A DNA stretch of 5,486 nt from Bacillota bacterium. Lineage in GTDB: Bacteria; Bacillota_A; Clostridia; Acetivibrionales; DUMB01. Every line of letters starts with the position of its first letter. The stretch's first letter is position 1. The position numbers and the translations under genes are program-made. Below, piece after piece: positions 1 through 5,486 of this stretch. Below the pieces are notes generated by a model. It saw only the letters and a program-made list of their open reading frames with translations, was not told the DNA's origin and did not search any database. The DNA lies in assembly GCA_023621975.1 (NCBI GenBank), contig JAMOAC010000368.1:1-5486 (forward strand), read 5' to 3'.

Positions 1-1554
1 GAAGGCGGCAAAATAATTGTAAGAAGGGCTGCTGACGGTGAAGTTCTGAAGACCCTGGACGACCAGGACAGAAAGCTAGATTCCTCAATGCTTGTAATAG
101 CAGACGCGGTAAAGCCCCTGGGAGTAGCCGGAGTTATGGGTGGCGCAAATTCTGAAATAAAGGAAAGCACCAAAACAATATTATTGGAGTGTGCAAATTT
201 CGACGGTATTTCAGTAAGGCTTACCGCAAAGAAACTCGGCATGAGAACAGAGGCTTCCAGCCGATTTGAAAAAGGACTGGATCCGGAAGCTGTAATCATC
301 GCCATAAACAGAGCTTCCCAACTGGCAGTGGAGATGGGAGCGGCAAAAGTGTGCAGCGGAATTATTGACTGTTACCCCGGAAAAGCGGAAAGAAGAAGCA
401 TAAAATTCAGGCCTGACAGGATTAACAAATTCCTTGGGACATCCATTTCTACTGAATTTATGGTAAAAACACTGCGGGCACTGGAATTTGAAGTTGATGA
501 AGAAAATATGACAGTCACGGTACCGAGTTTCAGGCTTGATGTTGAGAGGGAAGCTGACCTGGCAGAGGAAATTGCAAGATTCTACGGATACAACAATATT
601 GAGGCAACACTTCTTGAAGGAAAATCTGCAACATTGGGGAAAAAGACCTTCAAGCAGAAAGTGGAGGACCTCGTAAAGGATACCATGGTTTCATGCGGAA
701 TGCATGAAATATATACTTATTCATTTACAAGCCCAAAAGTTTTGGATGCATTGAAAATACCTGAAGACAGTGTACTGCGCAAGGCTGTGGTTATTTCCAA
801 CCCGCTGGGCGAAGATTACAGCATTATGAGGACTACGACCATACCCAGCATGCTTGATGTAATAAGCAGGAACTATAACAGGAGAGTGGACGGAGCAAGG
901 CTGTTTGAAATGTCATACGTATACATTCCCGAAAGCCTGCCTGTTACCGAGCTGCCCTGCGAGAAGGAAATTCTTACTCTCGGCATGTACGGGGATGTCG
1001 ATTTCTATGATTTAAAGGGAGTGGTTGAGGAACTCCTGGAAGTTCTGGGAATCAGAAGGGTGAATTTCCAGCCAGAAACCGATAATCCTACGTTCCATCC
1101 CGGAAGAACGGCATCTGTATTGATAAAAGGGCGGAAAATCGGAACCATAGGGCAGATACATCCTGAAGTGGCAGAAAAATTTGAATGCCCGGAAGAGACT
1201 TATATAGGCGTGCTGGAAGTTGAGGCACTGGTGGAAAACGCAAATATGAAGGTTGAGTACAAGCCGTTGCCAAGGTTCCCGGCTGTTACAAGGGATATTG
1301 CAATGCTCGTAAAAGACGAGGTGCTGGTAAGACAAATTGAAGATGTAATCAGCAGCAATGCAGGCAGCATATTGGAAAACATGAAGCTGTTTGACGTCTA
1401 TAAAGGCAAGCAGATACCCGATGGAATGAAGAGTGTTGCCTACTCAATAACATTCAGGAGGCAGGACAGGACTCTAACGGATGATGAAGTAAATGAAGTA
1501 ATGCAAAAGATATTAAACGGATTGAAAGAAAAACTGGATGTCCAGCTAAGATAA
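1..1554 (+). CDS. pheT: Phenylalanyl-tRNA synthetase beta subunit, 3' part (5' end outside window)
   Basis: This is the beta chain of the alpha2-beta2 cytoplasmic enzyme that charges tRNA(Phe). The reading frame is open from base 1, so the ATG at 88 is internal. The 517 visible residues, against about 800 for the family, mean the N-terminal tRNA-binding domain and part of B3/4 are missing. In order I see the end of B3/4 (GVAGVMGGANSEI; TEASSRFEKGLDP), the B5 domain (about codons 131-200), the catalytic-like core (SNPLGEDYSIMRTT; HPGRTA) and the C-terminal ferredoxin-fold anticodon-binding domain from about base 1258 (YKPLPRFPAVTRDIA) to the stop. In B5 the stretch DVEREADLAEE (bases 538-570) keeps the D-x5-D-x2-E-E spacing known for the magnesium site shared with PheS. 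The stop is TAA at 1552. pheS would be expected just upstream, outside the window. A terminator-like hairpin follows. Nothing is broken in the visible part. Confidence 0.97.
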   Translation, partial: EGGKIIVRRAADGEVLKTLDDQDRKLDSSMLVIADAVKPLGVAGVMGGANSEIKESTKTILLECANFDGISVRLTAKKLGMRTEASSRFEKGLDPEAVIIAINRASQLAVEMGAAKVCSGIIDCYPGKAERRSIKFRPDRINKFLGTSISTEFMVKTLRALEFEVDEENMTVTVPSFRLDVEREADLAEEIARFYGYNNIEATLLEGKSATLGKKTFKQKVEDLVKDTMVSCGMHEIYTYSFTSPKVLDALKIPEDSVLRKAVVISNPLGEDYSIMRTTTIPSMLDVISRNYNRRVDGARLFEMSYVYIPESLPVTELPCEKEILTLGMYGDVDFYDLKGVVEELLEVLGIRRVNFQPETDNPTFHPGRTASVLIKGRKIGTIGQIHPEVAEKFECPEETYIGVLEVEALVENANMKVEYKPLPRFPAVTRDIAMLVKDEVLVRQIEDVISSNAGSILENMKLFDVYKGKQIPDGMKSVAYSITFRRQDRTLTDDEVNEVMQKILNGLKEKLDVQLR

Positions 1555-1626
1555 GTTAATTAGCTTGTTGCGAAGGCATTAGGTTTTGGGTTTTCTGGGT
1601 TTAAGTGCAATAATAATAAAAAATAA

Positions 1627-1707
1627 TATATGACCCATTTTTCATTAGGGGCAACTGCCTTAAAAGGCGATGCCGACTGCTGATGAAAATGGGTCATATA
1701 ATTTTTT
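1627..1707. terminator. Long hairpin with flanking T-runs; likely bidirectional terminator for pheT and the spore-protein gene
   Basis: The arms at 1627-1648 and 1680-1700 pair over about 21 bp, including ATGACCCATTTT against AAAATGGGTCAT, with one bulged T (1642) and one G-U pair. The apex folds again: GGCA (1650-1653) with TGCC (1671-1674), then GCCT (1657-1660) with AGGC (1665-1668) closing a TAAA loop. Six T follow at 1702-1707 on the + strand. On the - strand the left arm is followed by a T-rich run (complement of about 1615-1626). It sits between two convergent genes and just beyond both stops, so a shared intrinsic terminator is the simplest reading. It is longer and more layered than a typical terminator. 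Confidence 0.8.
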
Positions 1708-1715
1708 AAGCTGTT

Positions 1716-1937
1716 TTATTGCAGCTGCTTTTCTGCCATTTCAATCATTCTCTTGACCATATAACCGCCTATGGGACCACCCTGACGTCCATTTTCTGCA
1801 CAGGTTACGTCGCCTTTATAATGGTCGTTGAATTCCTTGCAGTACGTGAGGCGGCCTATTTCTTCAGCGCATTGCAGCTTAAACCTTGTCAATGCATCCC
1901 TGCTTTCAGGTACTAAAGGAGTTTTTGGCCTTGACAT
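1716..1937 (-). CDS. Small acid-soluble spore protein, alpha/beta type (divergent)
   Basis: The 73-residue protein matches the family that coats and protects DNA in dormant spores and is degraded at germination. The N-terminus MSRPKTPLVPESRDAL and the C-terminal block GGYMVKRMIEMAEK are characteristic, and KLQCAEEIG (residues 20-28) corresponds to the conserved region where the germination protease GPR cuts. I chose the ATG at 1937 over an in-frame start at 2009 because AGAGGTG lies 6 bases upstream and family members begin this way. Oddities: three cysteines (C23, C33, C46), which are uncommon in this family; extra residues between the GPR region and the C-terminal block; and RQGGPIGG where relatives usually have RQNGSVGG. 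Expression late in the forespore by sigma-G is expected from the family. CATAATA (2017-2011 on the - strand) resembles a sigma-G -10, but I see no good -35, so I do not call a promoter. Confidence 0.88.
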   Translation of the reverse strand: MSRPKTPLVPESRDALTRFKLQCAEEIGRLTYCKEFNDHYKGDVTCAENGRQGGPIGGYMVKRMIEMAEKQLQ

Positions 1938-1943
1938 TTTATT

Positions 1944-1950
1944 CACCTCT
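1944..1950 (-). promoter_or_regulatory. Ribosome binding site of the spore-protein gene
   Basis: AGAGGTG on the - strand, 6 bases before the ATG at 1937. It decides the short start over the longer in-frame reading that begins at 2009. Confidence 0.8.
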
Positions 1951-2034
1951 CTGATACTTTTAATATTTGCATTTTTCTGCAGCATTGCTTTTTGGATTTT
2001 TTGCAACATGTATTATGCAGTTTTTAAATAGGGT

Positions 2035-2180
2035 TTTTTTGTGTCCCCATATATATCTTTCTCCATTATTAAAAATTTTTTCGTTAAAAAAAATTCATAA
2101 AACGGTTTTTTAATGTTACTATGGAATATATTTTGAAAAATTAGCAACAATAGCAGCGAGGAGCAGATACATTGTAAAAT
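2035..2180. other. AT-rich intergenic stretch with a weak inverted repeat
   Basis: This is the bulk of the 359-bp gap between the divergent spore-protein gene and pgi. It is very AT-rich with several A and T runs and contains no convincing open frame. A 10-bp inverted repeat pairs 2082-2091 (CGTTAAAAAA) with 2106-2115 (TTTTTTAATG), with one G-T pair and a 14-base loop. It is nearly all A-T, so it may be low-complexity chance or bent promoter-upstream DNA rather than a functional hairpin. Confidence 0.4.
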
Positions 2181-2185
2181 TATTC

Positions 2186-2214
2186 TTTAAATTGAAGTAT
2201 TCAAATGTTATACT
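2186..2214 (+). promoter_or_regulatory. Putative sigma-A promoter of pgi (extended -10)
   Basis: An extended -10, TGTTATACT (TG at 2206, TATACT at 2209-2214), lies 17 bases downstream of a weak -35, TTTAAA (2186-2191). The extended TG motif can make up for the poor -35. The predicted start near 2221 leaves a leader of about 76 bases with no obvious terminator or riboswitch. Confidence 0.5.
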
Positions 2215-2281
2215 ATAGCAAGTAAACATTTTATTGTTTGTCATAAATTACAAAGCAATGCAAATATAAATAATTCGTCTC

Positions 2282-2288
2282 AGGAGGT
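2282..2288 (+). promoter_or_regulatory. Strong ribosome binding site of pgi
   Basis: AGGAGGT, a near-perfect complement to the 16S rRNA 3' end, 8 bases before the ATG at 2297. It supports this start for pgi. Confidence 0.9.
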
Positions 2289-2296
2289 AGTTATAA

Positions 2297-3649
2297 ATGG
2301 AAAAACTGAAATTCAGTTATGCTGATGCACTGAGTTTTGTTAATGAAAATGAAGTGATGTATCTTGAAAGTTTTGTTAAAGCTGCTCATGACATGCTTCA
2401 TAATAAAACGGGTGCCGGAAAGGATTTTACAGGATGGGTTGAGCTGCCTGTAAATTATGATAAAGAGGAGTTTCAAAGGATTAAAACTGCTGCTGAGAAA
2501 ATAAAGCAGGATTCGGATGCTTTTGTGGTGATAGGGATAGGAGGTTCCTATCTTGGTGCAAGGGCTGCGATTGAGGCGCTGTCCCATTCTTTTTACAATA
2601 TACTTCCGAAGGGTAAAAGAAAAACGCCCGAGATCTATTTTGCAGGAAATCACATAAGTTCCAAATATATGTCGGATTTGCTGGAGTTGCTGGAGGGAAA
2701 GGATATTTCCGTAAATGTAATATCCAAGTCCGGTACTACCACCGAACCTGCCATTGCATTCAGGATTTTCAAGGAATTAATGGAGAAAAAGTACGGAAAG
2801 GCCGAAGCTGCAAAAAGAATTTACGTAACAACTGATAAATCCAAAGGCGCGTTAAGGAAACTGGCTGAAGAAGAAAAATATGAAACTTTTGTCATACCTG
2901 ACAACATAGGCGGCAGGTATTCGGTACTTACTGCTGTAGGGCTGCTGCCCATTGCTGTAAGCGGTATTGATATTGATGGAATGATGAAGGGTGCGGCTGA
3001 TGCGTATGAGGTTTATAAAAATGCAAGTTTGGCAGATAATGAATGCTATCAGTATGCAGCAGTAAGAAATGCACTTTACAGGAAAAACAAGGTCATCGAA
3101 ATAATGGTCAACTATGAACCTTCCATGCACTACTTTACCGAATGGTGGAAGCAGTTGTACGGTGAAAGTGAAGGCAAAGACGGCAAAGGAATATTCCCGG
3201 CAGGAGTTGATTTTACAACGGATCTTCATTCAATGGGGCAATACATACAGGACGGACTCAGAAACATTTTTGAAACGGTTTTAAAAATCGAGAAGTCCGG
3301 CAAGCCAATAACAATTCAGGCTGACAAAGACAATATAGACGGGCTCAATTTCCTTGCAGGAATGGAAATGGACATGGTGAACAAAAAGGCGCTTGAGGGA
3401 ACAATTCTTGCACATACTGACGGCGGTGTTCCCAATTTGGTATTGACCATTCCTGAGATGAACAGCTATTATTTCGGCAACCTGGTTTACTTCTTTGAAA
3501 AGGCCTGCGGAATAAGCGGATATCTTCTTGGCGTAAATCCGTTTGATCAACCGGGGGTTGAAGCATATAAAAGGAACATGTTTGCCCTTTTGGGAAAACC
3601 GGGGTTTGAAGCGGAGAGAGAAATTCTTGAGAAACGCCTGGGCAAGTAA
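2297..3649 (+). CDS. pgi: Glucose-6-phosphate isomerase
   Basis: This cytoplasmic enzyme interconverts glucose 6-phosphate and fructose 6-phosphate, step two of glycolysis and also used in gluconeogenesis. The complete 450-residue protein has the short Bacillus-type length. SIS-domain sugar-phosphate motifs are [11 protein letters not shown] (80-90) and [11 protein letters not shown] (142-152). The two family signatures are [17 protein letters not shown] (202-218) and [18 protein letters not shown] (408-425). The expected catalytic residues fall at Glu290 ([13 protein letters not shown]), His311 (DLHSMGQ) and Lys425 (VEAYK), the numbering I recall for the Bacillus stearothermophilus enzyme, so no indel is likely in the core. 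The start is supported by AGGAGGT 8 bases upstream. The gene appears to be transcribed alone from its own promoter: the gene before it diverges and the gene after it converges. A hairpin lies about 70 bases past the stop. No defect is seen. Confidence 0.98.
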   Translation: MEKLKFSYADALSFVNENEVMYLESFVKAAHDMLHNKTGAGKDFTGWVELPVNYDKEEFQRIKTAAEKIKQDSDAFVVIGIGGSYLGARAAIEALSHSFYNILPKGKRKTPEIYFAGNHISSKYMSDLLELLEGKDISVNVISKSGTTTEPAIAFRIFKELMEKKYGKAEAAKRIYVTTDKSKGALRKLAEEEKYETFVIPDNIGGRYSVLTAVGLLPIAVSGIDIDGMMKGAADAYEVYKNASLADNECYQYAAVRNALYRKNKVIEIMVNYEPSMHYFTEWWKQLYGESEGKDGKGIFPAGVDFTTDLHSMGQYIQDGLRNIFETVLKIEKSGKPITIQADKDNIDGLNFLAGMEMDMVNKKALEGTILAHTDGGVPNLVLTIPEMNSYYFGNLVYFFEKACGISGYLLGVNPFDQPGVEAYKRNMFALLGKPGFEAEREILEKRLGK

Positions 3650-3720
3650 AGTGAATGTCAGGCACAGCATTTGCTTCCATAAAGAATATGGTCAGCATAG
3701 AAGCATGTGTATTAGCAGAG

Positions 3721-3766
3721 TGTCTTCCCTAAGGAGGTAGCTTGCACTACCCCCTCAGGGAAGATA
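3721..3766. terminator. Convergent-gene hairpin without a T-run
   Basis: TGTCTTCCCT (3721-3730) pairs with AGGGAAGATA (3757-3766), and inside it AGG (3732-3734) pairs with CCT (3753-3755) and GGTAG (3736-3740) with CTACC (3747-3751), leaving the loop CTTGCA. Only two mismatches interrupt the stem. It lies between the ends of pgi and the convergent phosphoesterase gene and includes the latter's last codons and TGA stop. Position suggests transcript-end formation or 3'-end protection for both genes, but neither strand has the run of T expected of a classic intrinsic terminator, so the function is inferred. Confidence 0.5.
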
Positions 3767-4561
3767 ATATATCGTGATTTCAGGCCGTGACCTGAACCTC
3801 AGTGGAACAGAGACGTTCCCAAGGCCACGGCTTATATATAAATTAATTCCGTTAATCCTGTGCAGCCCTTTTCTTATTCCGTTTAAACCAAGTTTATCTT
3901 CGCGCAGCAGCCTGAACTCCAGGTTGAAAGGAGCCCATATCTGCCCTCCGTGCAAATGCCCGCAGAAAAGATAATGTATTCCTTTTCCTTTAAGCAAGTA
4001 TACTATATCGGGGTTGTGAGAAATGGCTATGTTCATGTAAGCATTGTCTTTCATTGTGCTTAAGGCTTTTTCAATGTCCGCCTTTCCTTCCCTGATGTCA
4101 TCTATTCCAATAATATTGTAATTTTTTCCATTCTTGTCAAAGCAAACGGAAGCGTTTTCAAGCACAGAGATACCACGTATTTCAATTTCCCTGATAAACT
4201 TTCTGAGCTTTTTCATATCATATGCAAAAGCCCTGTGATCATGGTTGCCAAGGCACAGGTAAACAGGCTGGCTGAAACCCAGGTAACCGATAAAATCGAG
4301 AAAAAGGCTGATATGATGTTCTTTTTCTATGCAGTCTCCCGTTATCAATATTAAATCGGGTTTTTCTTTTATTATTGTATCCCTTATTTTTTTCCACGGC
4401 ACTTTCAATCTGTTTATATGTATGTCCGAGATGTGAAGGGCCTTTAAACACTTGCTGCTTTTTGTAAATTTTACGTGACTGACTTCAACCCACGAAGCTT
4501 CAATACGCATATATGTTATTAATAACAAAATTATTGTTAATGCTATGTAACAGTAAATCAA
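3755..4561 (-). CDS. Membrane-anchored calcineurin-like metallophosphoesterase (YkuE/YaeI-like)
   Basis: The 268-residue protein has an N-terminal hydrophobic segment (about residues 2-18), probably an uncleaved signal anchor, which would put the enzyme domain at the outer membrane face. The catalytic motifs are in family order: DIH (Asp46, His48), GDCIE (Asp76), GNHDH (Asn106-His107), SHNP (His182) and GHLHGGQ (His202, His204), so the two-metal site looks complete. The tail YISRGLGNVSVPLRFRSRPEI is typical of the YkuE/YaeI branch. Members hydrolyse phosphomonoesters or phosphodiesters. The natural substrate cannot be told here; cell-wall or lipid phosphates are possible. The start is TTG at 4561, chosen because GGAGGT sits 7 bases upstream and this start keeps the membrane segment intact. 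The gene is a single unit, convergent with pgi and divergent from the metal-sensor gene. Family assignment is firm; substrate and topology are inferred. Confidence 0.9.
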   Translation of the reverse strand: MIYCYIALTIILLLITYMRIEASWVEVSHVKFTKSSKCLKALHISDIHINRLKVPWKKIRDTIIKEKPDLILITGDCIEKEHHISLFLDFIGYLGFSQPVYLCLGNHDHRAFAYDMKKLRKFIREIEIRGISVLENASVCFDKNGKNYNIIGIDDIREGKADIEKALSTMKDNAYMNIAISHNPDIVYLLKGKGIHYLFCGHLHGGQIWAPFNLEFRLLREDKLGLNGIRKGLHRINGINLYISRGLGNVSVPLRFRSRPEITIYYLP

Positions 4562-4568
4562 AAAGTAT

Positions 4569-4574
4569 ACCTCC
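4569..4574 (-). promoter_or_regulatory. Ribosome binding site selecting a TTG start
   Basis: GGAGGT on the - strand, 7 bases from the TTG at 4561. No ATG lies at this spacing, so the phosphoesterase very probably starts at TTG. A rare start codon may lower translation. Confidence 0.8.
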
Positions 4575-4588
4575 GAACTTGTGATATT

Positions 4589-4594
4589 ATTATA
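4589..4594 (-). promoter_or_regulatory. Putative -10 element of the phosphoesterase promoter
   Basis: A perfect TATAAT on the - strand, placed to start transcription near 4582, about 20 bases before the TTG start. At the right spacing the -35 position reads ACAAAA, a poor match. If this is the promoter, it may need an activator or be weak. Two of the phased direct repeats overlap its spacer and -35 region. Confidence 0.4.
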
Positions 4595-4602
4595 AGTGTA
4601 TT

Positions 4603-4680
4603 CAGGTTATATTTTGTGCATTCAGGTTTACGTCCTGCCAAAGCAGGTTTAAATATAATATATCAGCAGATATTCAGGCT
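4603..4680 (+). repeat. Four phased CAGG(T/C)T direct repeats in a divergent promoter region
   Basis: CAGGTT at 4603, 4623 and 4644 and CAGGCT at 4675 are all in the same orientation. Spacings are 20, 21 and 31 bases, close to 2, 2 and 3 turns of the helix. The first two share a longer match, GTGYATTCAGGTT (4596-4608 and 4616-4628), and the fourth keeps ATTCAGG. The third is also one arm of a small hairpin, CCTGC-CAAA-GCAGG (4634-4647). The set lies between the phosphoesterase -10 and the metal-sensor -35. Same-face spacing suggests a protein-binding array, but ATTCAGG also occurs inside coding sequence in this window (404, 1453, 2757), so chance is not excluded. Confidence 0.45.
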
Positions 4681-4691
4681 GACAACCGTAA

Positions 4692-4720
4692 TTGACTTAT
4701 TTCCATATAAAAAATATAAT
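4692..4720 (+). promoter_or_regulatory. Near-consensus sigma-A promoter of the metal-sensor gene
   Basis: TTGACT (4692-4697), 17-base spacer, TATAAT (4715-4720). Transcription should start near 4727, giving a leader of about 55 bases. An imperfect inverted repeat, CCATATA (4703-4709) with TATAATGG (4715-4722), overlaps the -10 and could take part in repressor binding. Confidence 0.8.
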
Positions 4721-4730
4721 GGTATTGAAA

Positions 4731-4742
4731 ATATAATTATAT
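4731..4742 (+). promoter_or_regulatory. Candidate ArsR-family operator palindrome
   Basis: ATATAATTATAT is a perfect 12-bp palindrome just downstream of the predicted transcription start of the metal-sensor gene. ArsR/SmtB repressors usually control their own promoters through AT-rich inverted repeats at such positions. In AT-rich DNA a palindrome of this kind can arise by chance, so the assignment rests mainly on position. Confidence 0.4.
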
Positions 4743-4766
4743 GCCTGATATTAAAAAATTATAAAC

Positions 4767-4774
4767 AGAGGGTG
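4767..4774 (+). promoter_or_regulatory. Ribosome binding site of the metal-sensor gene
   Basis: AGAGGGTG, 7 bases before a GTG start at 4782. This supports the GTG rather than the later in-frame ATG at 4854, which would remove the N-terminal cysteine pair. Confidence 0.7.
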
Positions 4775-4781
4775 TGCTATA

Positions 4782-5141
4782 GTGAATAATTGCTTCGATG
4801 AATGTGAAGAATTTAAAACAAACATCGAAAATATACGCAAGGTGAAAGATTCAATGCTGGATGAAAAAGAAATAATAATGCTTTCAGAAGTTTTCAAAAC
4901 TCTTGGAGACCCTACCAGGCTAAGAATTATATTTGCCCTTTCAAAGTGTGAAATGTGTGTTTGTGATTTAGCTGAGATTCTTAACATGACTCAGTCTGCC
5001 ATATCACATCAGCTTCGTATTCTCAGAAATCAGAGACTGGTAAAGTTCAGAAGAGAAGGAAAGTCTTCGATTTACTCACTGGACGATGAACATATTTTAC
5101 AGCTTTTCAGCCAGGGACTTGAGCACGTAAGGCACATATAA
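4782..5141 (+). CDS. ArsR/SmtB-family metal-sensing repressor, CadC-like with two metal sites
   Basis: A 119-residue winged-helix DNA-binding protein. The family binds operator DNA as a dimer and releases it when metal binds. The core runs from LSEVFKTLGDPTRLRI (34-49) through the recognition helix region MTQSAISHQLRILR (69-82) to the wing FRREGKSSIYSL (89-100). Two known metal sites appear complete. The alpha3N site matches CadC: a CxxxC pair at the N-terminus (C4, C8) plus CVC (C59, C61); C56 is extra. The alpha5 site reads D102-x-H104-x10-H115-x2-H118, the pattern of zinc sensors such as CzrA. This suggests response to cadmium, lead or zinc, but the metal is inferred. The start is GTG with AGAGGGTG upstream. 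It has its own strong promoter and a likely operator, so autoregulation is expected. Oddly, no efflux ATPase or cation exporter follows; the next gene has its own promoter and looks like a chemoreceptor. Confidence 0.93.
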   Translation: MNNCFDECEEFKTNIENIRKVKDSMLDEKEIIMLSEVFKTLGDPTRLRIIFALSKCEMCVCDLAEILNMTQSAISHQLRILRNQRLVKFRREGKSSIYSLDDEHILQLFSQGLEHVRHI

Positions 5142-5189
5142 AGTATGAATTTACAAAAAAATCTGGCATGAATAACTTATTAACAATAG

Positions 5190-5218
5190 TTTACAACTTA
5201 AATTTTTATGGATATAAT
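5190..5218 (+). promoter_or_regulatory. Near-consensus sigma-A promoter of the downstream membrane-protein gene
   Basis: TTTACA (5190-5195), 17-base spacer, TATAAT (5213-5218), starting about 50 bases after the metal-sensor stop. The predicted start near 5225 gives a leader of about 125 bases before the ATG at 5350. No terminator hairpin is seen between the sensor stop and this promoter, so read-through from the sensor gene is also possible. Confidence 0.7.
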
Positions 5219-5247
5219 ATACTTAACTAGTAAAATTTTATCGAATA

Positions 5248-5301
5248 AAGTTAGATATTAGGGGATTTTTCTTTTCTTTTGCGGCGCTGATTATCTAATT
5301 T
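5248..5301 (+). other. Inverted repeat in the long leader of the chemoreceptor-like gene
   Basis: AAGTTAGATA (5248-5257) can pair with TATCTAATTT (5292-5301) over 10 bp with one G-U pair, enclosing a 34-base loop with a pyrimidine tract and GCGGCGC. ATTAG (5257-5261) could instead pair with CTAAT at 5295 or 5302, so alternative folds exist. I recognise no known riboswitch family. The stem is weak and AT-rich, so regulation here is speculative. Confidence 0.3.
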
Positions 5302-5349
5302 CTAATTTTAAAATAAAATATAAAATATTCGAATGAAGGTGACAATATT

Positions 5350-5486
5350 ATGAAAAAACAGAAAGACAAAGCAAATCTTACCGCAAAATTAAGTTTCCTG
5401 TCAACATTAAAAGGTAAATTAATTCTCGGCTTTGGTGTTATTATATTTATAACCGGGCTTGTGAGCATTGTATCCTTTTTAATACT
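5350..5486 (+). CDS. Start of a membrane protein, probably a methyl-accepting chemotaxis protein (3' end outside window)
   Basis: The ATG at 5350 has AAGGTGA 7 bases upstream and opens a frame of 45 codons that continues past the window end. The visible part is a basic, lysine-rich N-terminus (MKKQKDK) followed by SFLSTLKGKLILGFG and a hydrophobic segment from about residue 23 on (LILGFGVIIFITGLVSIVSF), consistent with a first transmembrane helix with a positive-inside N-terminus. The pattern LKGKLILGF followed by a long hydrophobic run is common at the start of chemoreceptors, and also of some HAMP-domain sensor kinases and diguanylate cyclases. No signalling domain is visible, so the family is a tentative inference. 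Confidence 0.6.
   Translation, partial: MKKQKDKANLTAKLSFLSTLKGKLILGFGVIIFITGLVSIVSFLI

Noticed and set aside
1570..1605. Two-layer G-quadruplex candidate after pheT (GG/GGG runs separated by short T-rich loops)
   Set aside because: The runs are mostly only two G and such patterns are common by chance; there is no further support.
1938..2009. N-terminal extension of the spore protein to 97 residues
   Set aside because: The family start MSRPK and AGAGGTG upstream of 1937 favour the short form; the extension has no family resemblance.
2291..3698. Several antisense open frames across pgi
   Set aside because: They lie opposite a complete, motif-rich gene, have no recognisable domains, and are explained by the codon bias of the real gene.
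3779..3796. TTCAGG-N6-CCTGAA inverted repeat resembling the intergenic repeats
   Set aside because: It lies within the conserved tail of the phosphoesterase coding sequence, where the codons for R-F-R-S-R-P-E explain it; TTCAGG is common in coding DNA here.
3543..3974. Open frames on the + strand at 3543-3740 and 3774-3974
   Set aside because: The first overlaps the end of pgi in another frame and the second is antisense to the phosphoesterase. Neither has a ribosome site at usable spacing (AAGGAGGT at 3731 is about 36 bases from the GTG at 3774) or a recognisable protein.
5261..5349. Cyclic di-GMP riboswitch before the chemoreceptor-like gene
   Set aside because: The conserved bases and tetraloop-receptor layout of the GEMM family are not seen.
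1..5486. CRISPR arrays, insertion sequences, prophage genes, tRNA or rRNA genes
   Set aside because: No regularly spaced long repeats, transposase or integrase motifs, or tRNA/rRNA signatures were seen on either strand.

Overview
The window looks like chromosomal core DNA of a low-GC, endospore-forming clostridium. The reasons are AT-rich intergenic DNA, strong GGAGG-type ribosome binding sites, frequent AGA/AGG arginine codons, a small acid-soluble spore protein gene and TTG/GTG starts. My best guess is a cluster III clostridium (Acetivibrio/Ruminiclostridium type), but this is an impression from style and gene content, not a database match.

Layout: the 3' part of pheT (+, 1-1554) converges on a short spore-protein gene (-, 1716-1937). 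Between them lies a long, nearly perfect hairpin with T-runs on both sides, which fits a shared bidirectional terminator. A 359-bp AT-rich gap carrying a sigma-A-like promoter leads into a complete pgi (+, 2297-3649). pgi converges on a membrane-anchored calcineurin-like metallophosphoesterase (-, 3755-4561), and a second strong hairpin, without a T-run, sits at that junction. A 220-bp divergent region separates the phosphoesterase from an ArsR/SmtB-family metal sensor (+, 4782-5141). This region has a very good sigma-A promoter, a palindrome just downstream of it, and four phased CAGG(T/C)T direct repeats. After the sensor comes a 208-bp region with another near-consensus promoter and a leader with an inverted repeat. 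It leads to the first 45 codons of a membrane protein that resembles the start of a methyl-accepting chemotaxis protein and runs off the window.

The genes do not form one pathway. They are mostly single-gene units: translation (PheT), spore DNA protection (SASP), glycolysis (Pgi), an unassigned surface phosphoesterase, metal sensing, and probably chemotaxis. No mobile element, CRISPR array, tRNA or rRNA is seen. I do not see a convincing new biological system. The items most worth a second look are the orphan two-site metal sensor with no efflux gene beside it, the phased repeats in the divergent promoter region, the cysteine-containing divergent SASP, and the two long convergent-gene hairpins.
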